Source: Corticium candelabrum (Eukaryota > Porifera > Homoscleromorpha > Homosclerophorida > Plakinidae). Taken from it: DNA of 64,000 bases. The DNA is taken from positions 219,501 through 283,500 of the forward strand of contig NC_085102.1 of NCBI RefSeq assembly GCF_963422355.1. The letters are read 5' to 3'. How positions within the stretch are numbered: the stretch's first letter is position 1; every line of letters begins with the position of its first letter. Positions 23,556 to 34,844 of the stretch are shown in pieces. The position numbers were made by a program, and so were the translations under genes. The notes under the pieces were generated by a model. The model searched no databases and was not told where the DNA came from. It worked only from the letters and a program-made list of their open reading frames with translations.

Positions 23556-25440
23556 ATAGTTGATCATAGAGAGTGATAGATGCTATCATTTAATTAAAGG
23601 TCATTGCATATTAATTGTTAAATTAATTGTTAAATAACAATGTAAACATGTAATTTCAGCGATCTGAAACGCAAACTCCACAGCAAAGCTCGATCCAAAT
23701 AGCTACGAATTTGTACACCTTGCAACCACATGCACATCAGCAACTGTACACGACAAATGGTTCCGACATACTGTGTACATCACACAAACACACTTGAATA
23801 TTATAGCACGTAAATTAATCAAACCCGTGGACTTCTCTTCCGTGTAGACAGTTTTGAAGCCAGTTGCAATTGGCATGCTAGGAAAGAAACTTGTATAGCT
23901 ACGTCACCTAATGTTGCAACCTACAGCATCGTGCAGCACCTAGGAAACATGTTGTGCAGCATTGTATCAAACGTCCTTTGGGACAAATTGAAGCCCAGAG
24001 ACTGAGACTGAGAATTCTGGCTCTCGCGGTCCGACATCTGATACCTAGGCGCGTTGAAGGATGTATATACGGGTCGTTAACAGAATTAGCCATGCGTAAA
24101 TTGGTATTACGAAGTGTACAACAGTGCAAGTCTACACGTGTAGTCACTACTGTAGTCACTTCCAACAATACTATGTGATGTCAAGTCGACTGGGCGTAGA
24201 GCAACGACTTTGAAAGAAGTAGCCTTTGAAGTAGCCACGTCCTACAGTGGAGAAAATCAAAGTTGACGTGTCAATTGCTCTAGGTCTCGTGCCAGCGAGT
24301 GGCGCTAACATTGGAGAGACCGGAGTTTCTGCGTCACAATACAGTTGCGTATGTTTATCAGTTACGTATATGCATGCTTACGGTCACGCGATTTCTGTTA
24401 AAACTTTAGCCATATATTGTGGATAGAAACTACAAACTTGTTTTTTCTTATGCATGTTAATTAACATTATGTATAGTCCTTACTCCTGTGTTGGAACTGC
24501 ACCAAGTTGTGGTGCGTCAGAAAAATGTATTATTATATTATTATTATATTATATTTTGTGTGGCCATCGCGCTCTCAGTAGGGTAAGTGGGGTCTTTGGT
24601 TGAAATTGGTTGAAATCATGCACTGTGCAAGTTAGAGAATCTAACGTGATGTATGAGATGTTTAGCTGTGTTAGAGAAAACAGCTAGAAGATAGCTCATG
24701 CAATGACATCTGCATGGGTTTGGAGAAAAGACAATGATGTTGACTGATGTGGCGGAATTTTATCTCTTTCACTGCTCACAATTAATATGCCAGTCAGTAC
24801 TGTAAGTTCTTGATTTTTTAGGATATTTTGAGTTCTTTCAAACTTTGTAATTTCTTGATTTAGAAATTCCGTTTCTGGAAGTTTAGTGAAGCTGCTCTAA
24901 ATCAAGTACATTAGGGGTAATCACTACAATATTGAAACGATTTGAATTTTCAACCAAAACTGTAATATATCTGCTACAGCAGTACAAAATAGTCTATGGT
25001 AACTAGCTACCTCTTTGTGGTAAATTTATTAGATTGTACTTTGACAATAGCAAAGTTGGTAGTTCCTCAATTGTTTGTACTGAGTGTTTTGCCATACTCA
25101 ATCACCACATGTGGTTACATCAACCCACCATAAACAATACAGCAAGACTGACATATGAGTCTGAGGTAGAAGATAACGGTTTGATTATTCTTTTTTGGCA
25201 AATTTGTATAGATTAATTTTATGTTCTACTTTTTATCTGTTTTATGCACAGTTAGTACCTTTTCAATTTGTGAGAAAGAATGAATGCATATAATTTCTAC
25301 ACTACCTGCCAGAAAAAAAAGCTTTTCTAAATGTTTTCAAGTGTGTAATGGTGTACATTACAGGAGGTTAGCTGTTACTCTCTTCAGTAGAACATTAAGC
25401 AGTTCTTTGAGCAAGAGTAGGAAATCTGCATTTACTCTTT
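23556..25440. other. No gene recognised
   Basis: Unassigned sequence with an AT-rich microsatellite (ATTATTATATT) at about 24528-24556. The open frames near 23908-24178 on both strands have no motif I recognise. Confidence 0.45.
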
Positions 25441-25455
25441 CTAGTAGCAGATATT

Positions 25456-25639
25456 TAGACTCGTACCCAGTCCTCCTCCTCGCTCGTTCCACGTGTTTTG
25501 GCACGTGCTTTTTGTTCCACTTGCTAGCATTCCAGTCCTCCTCCTCGTGCGCTCCACGTGATTTGGATGTTAGCAAGTGGAACAAAAAGCACGTGCCAAA
25601 ACACGTGGAGTGTGCGAGGAGGAGGACTGGGTACGAGTC
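25456..25639. mobile_element. Foldback element (family TAGACTCGTACCC) with 11-bp target duplication
   Basis: A near-perfect hairpin. The arm starting ACTCGTACCCAGTCCTCCTC (25459) is reverse-complemented at the right end (GAGGAGGACTGGGTACGAGT). The 11-bp TAGCAGATATT is present on both sides (25445-25455 and 25640-25650) as a target-site duplication. The palindrome creates mirrored open frames on both strands that are not genes. A related copy is at 57461-57562. Confidence 0.85.
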
Positions 25640-26287
25640 TAGCAGATATTGGCATTGCATTGATATTGTTAGCAGTGAATGGACTTTTAGAGAATGCATG
25701 ATTGCTGTCTGCTTGTCATGTGCAAATCCATAATTTGTCATGGTATGGTAAGAAATTGTTCAAGTGTAATTTTTTTACAAAGAGACAGTCACCACTGCAG
25801 TGAAGGTTTAGTAGTCTTGGTGGTGGTAAATTACCATGCAAATAAAACCTCACCCATTCGTCATATGCATAATTCTGATGTCCCTGCAATGGAGGGTATA
25901 AAACAGAAATAGTCCAGACTATCAGTTTCTGGCATGGACTTCGATCATGTCACTGAGTGATACTGCATGTGTGGAAAATGGTGGATTATCTGATATACAG
26001 CTGTTTCCAATCTTAGCATCTGGATGCTATTTGTGAAATTTAAAGAAGAGTGTATCTAATTTGGTACCATTATAATGTTGTATCTGATTGATATGGGGAG
26101 TGGCATCATCTTCAATGAGACGTTCTGTAAAAGAACTGAAGATTAAATTCAGCTTTGGAATCATCAAATCCACTTGTTGGACAATTGTCACTTATGATGT
26201 ACAGAGACAACTTACTTTGGCACTCATTGAGGTTTGGTCTCTAATCTGTTTGCTTCTAAGTACTGCTTCTAAGTACATATACTGAAT

Positions 26288-26331
<44 letters not shown>

Positions 26332-26338
26332 TGTGTGT

Positions 26339-26402
<64 letters not shown>
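26288..26402 (+). repeat. (GAT)n followed by (GT)n
   Basis: About 14 GAT units run directly into GTGTGTGT, TCTC and then about 30 GT units. It is a compound microsatellite. Confidence 0.95.
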
Positions 26403-26403
<1 letters not shown>

Positions 26404-26659
26404 CGTGGTGTGTGGTTTTATACTTCATGTATCATGTTTAGAGCTGCAACTGTAATTGTTGCAAAAGATCACATTAATTAATATTACTATTATATACTGC
26501 TGTCCACTTTTCCTATATTGCTATTCTATTAGTAAGGTTAGCAATATCTACAACTTTGCAATACTCTCTGATATCAAATTCTACGTGTGCACTGTATTTT
26601 ACAAATAGCAAACGAATACTGCAACAACTGCCAAATTTTAGTCCTTGTCTTCATGTTAC

Positions 26660-27838
26660 CTAGATAATGCCATAGTTTTTCATGGTAGTTCTCTGACATA
26701 CATGCTTTCTGCTATTGCTTGATTTCTTTACTTCCTCCTGTGTTCTTCTTTCTTTCCTTGCTGTATCGGGTTTAGTACACACCATACAATGACCGCACTC
26801 ATCACGTTTCATTTTGTAATCACGATGCTGCCTTTTTTCTTCTTTCTTCTGTCTCTTCTCAATTTCAAAATGGTCCTTCCATTGCACAATTCGTCGATGA
26901 TCTTTACCATGCACAACACAACAGTCACCAGGCTTACTGCTTTCTCTTTGGTCCAAATTAGTAAATTTAACTCTGTTTTCTCTACAGTGCTTAGTTTGAA
27001 GCGAAGCCTTCAGTCTGCTTGTGTTTTGCTGTTGACTAGTGTTGCAGTACTGATGTGAGTCCACTCTACCAGTATCTTTGTCACATGGCCTGCAACATTC
27101 TCTGGATTGAGTCACCATGTGGTGCCTTTCAGTGGTGTGAGTGTGATTAGCCCCACCAGAGCCTCCGTCAATAGAAAATAGGCATGATGCCAGAGTCCGT
27201 CTGGGCTTGGCGGGCTTTGCTTTAGCAGGTGCATGTCCAGGATAGGGAGGAGGTGGCTGCTTTGGATGATCAGTTAGAAGACTCAACAGTAGGTATTTCT
27301 CTTCCTTTGTAAGTGTGTACATATCAGCGTTTGCCTCTAGAGCTATCTGTGATGACAACGAAGGTAATGATGGAAACTGATCCAAGTTATCGCCTCTGTC
27401 ATCCTTAGCTGTCTCTGTATACGAGACACCTTCAGGAGTAGGCCTGGGGCTTTCAAGGCTGGAGGTACTCTTCTTTTCAGATGAGTTAGCAGATGCTGCA
27501 AAAACTCGGATGGACACTATTCCGTCCTTATTAGCACTGATATCACCGTCACGTTCCTGCTTTCTATATCGAGTCATGAAGCACTTCCTAAGCTCTTCGC
27601 TAAGACGGAAGAAGAGGTCCTGCTGACTCACTGAGAAAAAGAGCTCGTCGTCGTCCTCAACTTCCGTCATCAAAACGCTCCGTATCTCGTCTACCGTTTG
27701 CGTATCCATCTCTTCTGGACGGCACGACTGCAGACTGGACAGATATCTACGAAGGCACCAGCTAGAACTCGCAACCGGATTTTGCAATGTATGAGCTTCC
27801 ACCACGCTAGCAGTAAGGTGGCGCTCATTTTCAGCCAT
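26660..27838 (-). CDS. Unrecognised 392-residue single-exon protein
   Basis: An uninterrupted frame from ATG at 27838 to a stop at 26660. The length, the balanced composition and the acceptable ATG argue for a real gene, but I do not recognise the family. Visible parts: an N-terminal region with hydrophobic/acidic segments (EDDDELFFSVSQQDLFFRLS, about residues 61-80); a Ser/Thr-rich middle; a motif MYTLTKEEKYLLLSLL (about 172-187); then a proline-rich PPPPYPG with a PPxY core that could bind WW domains. A His/Cys-rich part (TERHHMVTQSRECCRPC) follows, then a strongly basic, probably helical C-terminus (EKRQKKEEKRQHRDYKMKRD) and CGHCMVC. There is no signal peptide or membrane segment. The gene is divergent from PPCS. 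A spliced extension at either end cannot be excluded. Confidence 0.6.
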   Translation of the reverse strand: MAENERHLTASVVEAHTLQNPVASSSWCLRRYLSSLQSCRPEEMDTQTVDEIRSVLMTEVEDDDELFFSVSQQDLFFRLSEELRKCFMTRYRKQERDGDISANKDGIVSIRVFAASANSSEKKSTSSLESPRPTPEGVSYTETAKDDRGDNLDQFPSLPSLSSQIALEANADMYTLTKEEKYLLLSLLTDHPKQPPPPYPGHAPAKAKPAKPRRTLASCLFSIDGGSGGANHTHTTERHHMVTQSRECCRPCDKDTGRVDSHQYCNTSQQQNTSRLKASLQTKHCRENRVKFTNLDQRESSKPGDCCVVHGKDHRRIVQWKDHFEIEKRQKKEEKRQHRDYKMKRDECGHCMVCTKPDTARKERRTQEEVKKSSNSRKHVCQRTTMKNYGII

Positions 27839-28688
27839 GAAGACAATGAACTCTCACACTGAAAAACAGGTAAAATGACGATAACGGCACAGGCTGTTAG
27901 CAGAGTAAACAGAGGAATTGGCACTTGACGATCTCAACTGGCGTTGTGTTTACAAGAGCCCGCCTAGTTGCGAATTCTTGTCATGCATTTAACGTAATCG
28001 CCGAATAGTTTGTGAAACGTAACACTTTGCAGCAGCAACACACTCAACTTCTTAGAACTGACGCAGGCCGTGTTCACGCAACTCCTGCGCGTGCATTTGT
28101 AATTAGAATACAAGTTGGGTGTTACGAGACCACCCCATACAGTCTACAGCAGTCGAGGAAGTAGAAGAACAGACGTACGACAGCTTGCACGACAAAGCTA
28201 TGACAGATTGCGTGACACGTGCATTGTATTAAATACAAATAACATTTTGATTGTATAAAAATAACATATTATTGAGTGCTTTCAATCCACAACCGTAGGG
28301 TTTCTTTCCCCGCCAAGTAGAAGTACATCTCATGACTGGACATCAACATCATAATTTCTGCATGTGGCCATCGATTCAGCCCAATTTTTGGTTTTTGTGC
28401 CGAATCCTATCGTTTCTCTTTCAGTAAATTAACAATGTAGGTGCGTTCACACTACAGAGCTAGGAATTAAACCGGCTTTGACTTGAGCTCAAAGACAATT
28501 CGACAAAATAACAAGGAGACTGTGACTGCGAGACGCGGGGCGGGCAGAGCAAGTAGCAGGCAAGTGATATTTGATTAAATTCTTTGTGTCTACATATACG
28601 CAGTGTCAGTACGTCATGAGTTCATAATTTGCACAGATTCGATTTCAGAATTGCTGGTCATGTGATTTGAGTTCATTCCCGGATAAGG
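27839..28688. promoter_or_regulatory. Shared intergenic region between two divergent genes
   Basis: 850 bp separate the start codons of the unknown minus-strand gene (27838) and PPCS (28689). No repeat or ORF dominates. CG dinucleotides are more frequent close to both starts than in surrounding introns, as expected for promoters. A GTGCGTTCACACTAC motif at 28442 looks like one end of an old DNA element. Confidence 0.4.
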
Positions 28689-31600
28689 ATGACGGCTAAT
28701 GCGGAGTGGGAAGAATATTTTGATCATTTCGTGCCTCCATCTACTCTGCAGCACAATCAGAAAGCTGTTCAAGACTTTGCGTCTGCAAACAGACAAATTG
28801 GTCATGATTTGGTTCTTATCACGGTAAGCCGACATTTCAAGCCGGACGTCGCAGTCATTTCAGTACACTTAGGGTTTGGATTAGTCTGGCGGTACTACGG
28901 TTCCTTTGGAGAACAACACAGTTCGGTTTGTTGACAATTTCAGTGTTGGAAGCAGAGGCTCTTCATCAGCAGAGTATGCAAGTCTTTGAAAATGGAATTT
29001 TTTTCAGAAACTGAAGTTTTGTTAATTAACAATCTAAGTACTTCCAAGTTAAACGTTTGTATGTACAGTTAAATTTGACAGTGTCTGGAGCTCAGTAGGA
29101 TGCTCTGTTTTCAGTTCTTGGGAATATATAATTTTGTGTGTGTGTGTTTGTTTGTTTGTTTGTTTGTTTTGCTATTTGTTGCCCCAGTGGGAACTACATC
29201 ATGTACAACTACATCATGTACATGATGTGAAAGAAAATTCGATAATCAATAATAATGTTTAGTGCATGCATGCTGTAAATGATTGACTAGTAATCTGTAC
29301 ATTGTAACTGTTATGTTATAGAATTTGTATTTACTTGTAAGAATGCACAGAAATGTTATATTGAGTCAATGACTGTACTGCTTAATTAAATGTACTACAT
29401 TTTTATAATTTCATAGAGAATTAATATTTTCAGTTGTCAGTCAATAAGGGAAATTAGACAAGAGAGGGAATGCAGTTAGACTAATAAGGAAACAGCTTTC
29501 AGATGATCTTTCCCCAACCTGGTTTTGCACGTGACGTCTCGTGACTTCTAGACTTCGCTGATTTTAAAATGGAGGCTCTAGGGCGGGGCGGGAGCACCCA
29601 GCCAGCGGTATACTGTGAACCACCCTTGCTGGTGTTGCCAACAGGAGTTGAGATAAATTCGTAGGCACATTACCGCTGGCTTTTGTCCTGTACAGTCGGT
29701 GGAAGGATCAGTCGGCAACCGGTGTTTATAGTGCTCACGTGAGCTATTTGCAGTCACGCGACTGGTTGGGGAAGGTAATGGTGCTCCTAGCTTTCTCTTA
29801 TAAATGTTTTGAGACACTAATGGATTAGAGTCGCTGCCATAAATATTTTAACAGGATGCTCATTATCTTCATTGTACTCATTGCGAGCTGTTGCTTCAGC
29901 TTTAGGTATGCACTTTTATTACATTATTTTGAAAGCTCCTTCATTGACATGCATGCACTTTCATTCTGAAAACAGACAATGTCTTGTTTCTATTGATCTT
30001 TCTTGGGCATCATGATACTACAGCACTTGAAGGACTATTTATCTCAGTAATTCCATGTTCTATGTGGAAGTACTGGGATGAGGAATTATACGGGAGAAGG
30101 AATGATACTGCCACCCCATGCCTAAGGTGGAGAATTAGTGAGGTAGTGGAAATTATATGAAGTATATTTCTCTTTCAGGAAAATGCATATCATAGGCACA
30201 GGAACTACAGGGCCACAGGGACCATGCTCCAATCAACACCCTTTGGTCACTATATAAAAGTATGTCATCGTGAAAACGAGCTACAAGTGGAAGAAAACAA
30301 GGAGCTTCATGGAATAGATGACAAATGTTTGCCGATAACAACTGTTACTAATGTCAGAATGCTGTGTGATATAATGAATGAAGTGGAAATAGGCAAAACG
30401 ATGCTATCGGGGAGGGGGTTGACTTGCTCAAGATTTTTCTTATTTGGTTAGCACTGCTAGGGCAGAGCAATCTTTCTCAACTCTGAGGCATGATCAATTA
30501 TGACTCAATTGGGACTGAATCATATTACATTAATCCATGTTCACAAAAGACGTAGCAGACTTGTTAGATGTAGTTGACGTAGCTAAAACTTTTGTGAATG
30601 CAAGTGATCGGAGAAAGTTGTATTTTGATCATTTGGACGGTAGGTTAGAAATTTACATGTGCTTGAATTGTCAACATGGTATGTGTTTGCCAGATTTCAG
30701 TTGTGTAATTAGTTTAGTATATACCTAATGACGTTAGTGCAACATGCATGTGCCACACTTGATTGATGGAGGTTACATTTAAATTAGACAATGCTGTTAT
30801 CTCGCTTAGAGGTTGGGCTTCCCAACCTGGATACCATTTCTAATGCCTCTGCATATAATATAGTTGTAATTGCTGTTCAAATAAAAGGTTGTTTTCTAAC
30901 ATTGCAGTTGCAGTTGAACACAAGAAATGTATTCCGAGTCAGGCCCTTTCCTAACTTCAAACCCAAAAGTATTACCTCTCTGATAGGTCACACTTGTGCA
31001 GTTAGGTATTAATCGAGAAACTGTTAACAAGATCGTATCTGTGTAGCCTATCTACTGTATTAGTAAAGTTACAACTTACAATAATGTGCTACATAGTCAA
31101 AATGTTTAGTGCTTTCACATGGTTTGAAGTTAAGTGTACAGTTTGAGTTATTTAGTCATCATTGACTTTGAATAACCGAATCACGTTTCGTTGCTTTTTG
31201 TGAACTCTACTAGTATATTCACTGGACGCTGCTTAATTCTGGTAGATGTTTCTCAGATCACAAGTGAAGAGCAAAAGAGCAGGATCCCTTTTTTCCGAAT
31301 GGTCTTGGCATTTGTTAGGCAAATGTATCTTATCACATAGTGTCTAACCAAGCAGCAAATTGGAATCACTGCTATTGTCCATTGCTCTACAGCGAACAAA
31401 ATGTAGCATTGCACAAAAGATGTCAGTAGAACATCTAGAAGCAAACGATTGTTGATTGATTGATAGATATATAGATAGATAAATTTTTTATTGGATATCA
31501 AATTTTCTGGTACAGTGACATTAGATAGATACCGCAAACTACATAAATGTCAGCTAAAACTCTAACTTAACCGAAGTAATTAATGTGGACACATCTGAGT

Positions 31601-34600
31601 TCATTAACTAAAATAGAACCACCTTGTACAGTGTTCAATTTTTGCATGATCAAACGAGCATTGAGTTCTGCAGTGTAACGGATAACCGACGTCTCTAGTA
31701 GGTCTTGAAGTCAGCAGAGTTGTTCTTTCCTTGTTGATCTTGGACTTAAGTGGCAAAGTGTTCAGCAGACGGTCAGCTACAACTCCATAAATAGATAGAT
31801 AAATTTATTAGATATCTAGTTTTCTTGTACAATGATGATAGATACCGCAAACTACATGAAATGTCAGCTGAAACTGTAACTGAAGTAATTAATGCAGGCA
31901 CGATAAATAGATCAATCGATCGATCAATTGGTTGATTAACTGAAGAATAGCAAACCACCAGCAAGAGGAGGCACCAGCCCCCAAAGGTGCCTACCTAGCA
32001 CTATAACCTTGGCACAATAGAAGCAGTTGCAAAACAGCTATCATCTGTACAACATTATTATTATAATGTATTGTTTTTACAGTTTTTACGGTACAGTTAG
32101 TAAGTATGATAACGCTTCACTAGTATAGTACTTGGACTGACTTTACCAGTATGCGTGGGAGTGTCTCACCAAGTCAAAATGTGCGGTGCACTTTTAGGTA
32201 CATTATTGGAGCTGTATTGGCAGCCCCAACAACTTCAAACTTGAACACTCTTGTAGCCCCTCAGTTTTGGAGGGCGTGTCTGGTGAATTTTGAGTAGTGC
32301 ATCATAACGAGATTATTCAAGAAATGAAGATGCAGATACTACGTAGAATACTGACAATTGCTACTTTGTTCAAAAGCTCTGTTGTCAATCCACTTACTAT
32401 AAAGTTTTGAAATTCATTGAAAACATGTCTTGTTGTCCCTAGCTATGTCATCTGAACACTTCTCTGAAGATCATCACGCGAGTTACTAGGAGTGGAATTA
32501 ATGACAAGGGTGTAGGTTATCACTTTGGACTATGAAACAAACTTATCCTTGTAGAGCTTGCTTTATGCATCATCAACTTATGCTACTTGCATCATCAGCT
32601 AGCAATTCGAAAACAATGTGGAGCTGGTGCTGAGAGGCAAGAATTTTACTTGCAGAAGAGTCTAGTGGTGTTGGTGGCATGGTGCCTTTCACACACTTCT
32701 ATATATATATTTTTGAAAATTTATGGTGTTATACTTTACAAGATTCTCAGTTACTGGTGTTTTTTGTTGGAGTAGTTGTTTGTTCTAGGAATTTTAGACT
32801 GAGACTTATTTTGGTTTATTTTTTAAGTAATTAATGAATTAATAATTGTTTAGTAGAAATAGTGCATACATCTTCACGATTTGTGTACTGATACTGCTGT
32901 TGCTTGTGAAATTTTTGAGTACAATTAATGTTGTTTGTTTGAAAGGTATTTCCTAGAAAGAGGGTATGCAGTAATATTTTTGCACAGGCATCGTTCTTTA
33001 CAACCTTTCAGTCGTCATTTTGCTAAAGACAACTTTCTAGAATACTTACACTTAGAGCAAGACTTAGATGGTAGTGAGAAAGTAGCAGGTGAGCAGTGGA
33101 AGATTATTTCACTAATATGTCAATTGTAACAATACTGACTACTGCATTTCACTAGTAAAGACAGAAATGTCTCCTAAACTTTTGGAAGTTCTCAAGAAAT
33201 ATGAGGAGGTAAGAAAATTTAGCTATAAGCCTTGTTTAGTGCTATCTTGGTGTTTGTTTGGGATTCTTACATAATGATAGTATGAATGGCAGTCCATTTC
33301 TGTACTTGATTGCCTAACTAGTTATGCTTAAACGTCTAACCAAACTAACTGCCTTTGCAACATAGAAATCTCCTTGGGGATACATCATACTGATAAGTAA
33401 AGGAAAGGTTGCTACAAACACGAACACATAGTACCTCTGTAACCAGTCTACTGTAAACAATGTTGCAGTGCAGCTAACCAGAAGACTTCAGATTTATGGA
33501 TAGGCTGAAACTTCTGCAGAATGGTTTGCTTCAGACAGAAGAAATAGAATGTATTCTAAACATCTGAAAAATTCACTTTCAAAAGAATCTTTTATGTGAA
33601 ACTCACAATAAGTAACGTGCATTTTTTATATGAAGAAAAGGACAATTGAAGTGATTTATATAATAGAGAAATTTAGGGACAGTGACATTGCTTTTAGTTC
33701 TTGAAAGTGATGGAGCTCTGCATCTTCACAGCTTTGGTACTAATTGCCAAAGACCAGTTGCAAGAAGCATAGTATTGAACCAAACACTTCTGTTGAACAA
33801 CCAACATTGTAGACAATGTCACTTTATGCTACATGAACTCTACTTAGGTGATTCCATAACGGAAGCCCATGGATATCTGCAAATGATTGTAAGATGGAGC
33901 ATAGTGCGATAGGAGTGGATGTTTGAAAAGAAGACAAAAATGAATGCAAGTTACCAAGACCCTCCTAAGCTTAGTTTCATTGCTCAAGTTTGATCTATAT
34001 CACAGCTTGAAATAGCTTTGATGATTCAAGTTTTTTAAAATTTTAATTTGGTCATCAAAACAGAGCTTGTAAGCAAAGGTAGTGGCAACGGAAACAGCCA
34101 GTTTGCTTAACTTGAAGAGGTACTACACTTTTTAGAAGGATTAAATGCTAACCTTTATTTAACTGCAAACTTAGAACCTATGTACAAGTATTGTTAATAC
34201 AATGGCCAAATGTGACATGAGATTATTGTTTATTGCCAAGAGTTGCAAACGTTGGGGGTAAAACACAGTTGTAGGTAATGTTTCTAGGTGGAAAGTAATC
34301 TAGAATATTGACAAGTGTCATATGAGCTGATTTGTCGTGTATTTGAAAATGAACAATTGGGGTTGGGTTATCAGTTCAATCTATCATTATTATGTTGTGT
34401 TTTGTAGGTCAAGGCATCTGGTCGTTTGTTGCTGATGGTGTTTACTACAGTATCTGACTATTTGTTCAATTTGCGAGCTTTTGCTGAAGCACTTCATCCT
34501 TTCGGACCACATGCAATGTTCTACCTTGCTGCTGCTGTGTCTGACTTTTACGTTCCATCAAGTCAGATGGCAAGTGCACAATCTTACGGTTTACTGGTTC

Positions 34601-34805
34601 TCTTTGAAACTTGTCCAAACTTCTTTTGTAGCCAGAGCACAAGATTCGGTCATCTAATGGACCACTGGAATTGAAATTGCAACAGACACCCAAGTTGTTG
34701 TCTCCTTTGGTCAAAGACTGGGCAACAGATGCATTTGTCGTATCATTTAAGGTATGTTTACACACAAGCACTTATCTGTGTGGCTGTATGTGAGGGTTTG
34801 GGCAA

Positions 34806-34844
<39 letters not shown>

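Larger units (their letters stand above)
28974..32945 (+). other. PPCS intron 2 (about 4 kb)
   Basis: Donor GTATGC after 28973 and acceptor AG at 32944-32945. It contains a (TTTG)n run at about 29147-29170, a SINE-like TTGCCCCAGTGGGAACT at about 29177, a hAT relic and two copies of a short repeat listed separately. The minus-strand frame 29817-29578 has no recognisable domain. Confidence 0.7.

Noticed and set aside
25284..25741. Mirror-image open frames on opposite strands with nearly the same protein sequence
   Set aside because: They arise from the palindromic foldback element; no motif, splice context or start supports a gene.
28442..28500. GTGCGTTCACACTAC as the end of a DNA element
   Set aside because: No matching inverted end or target duplication was found nearby.
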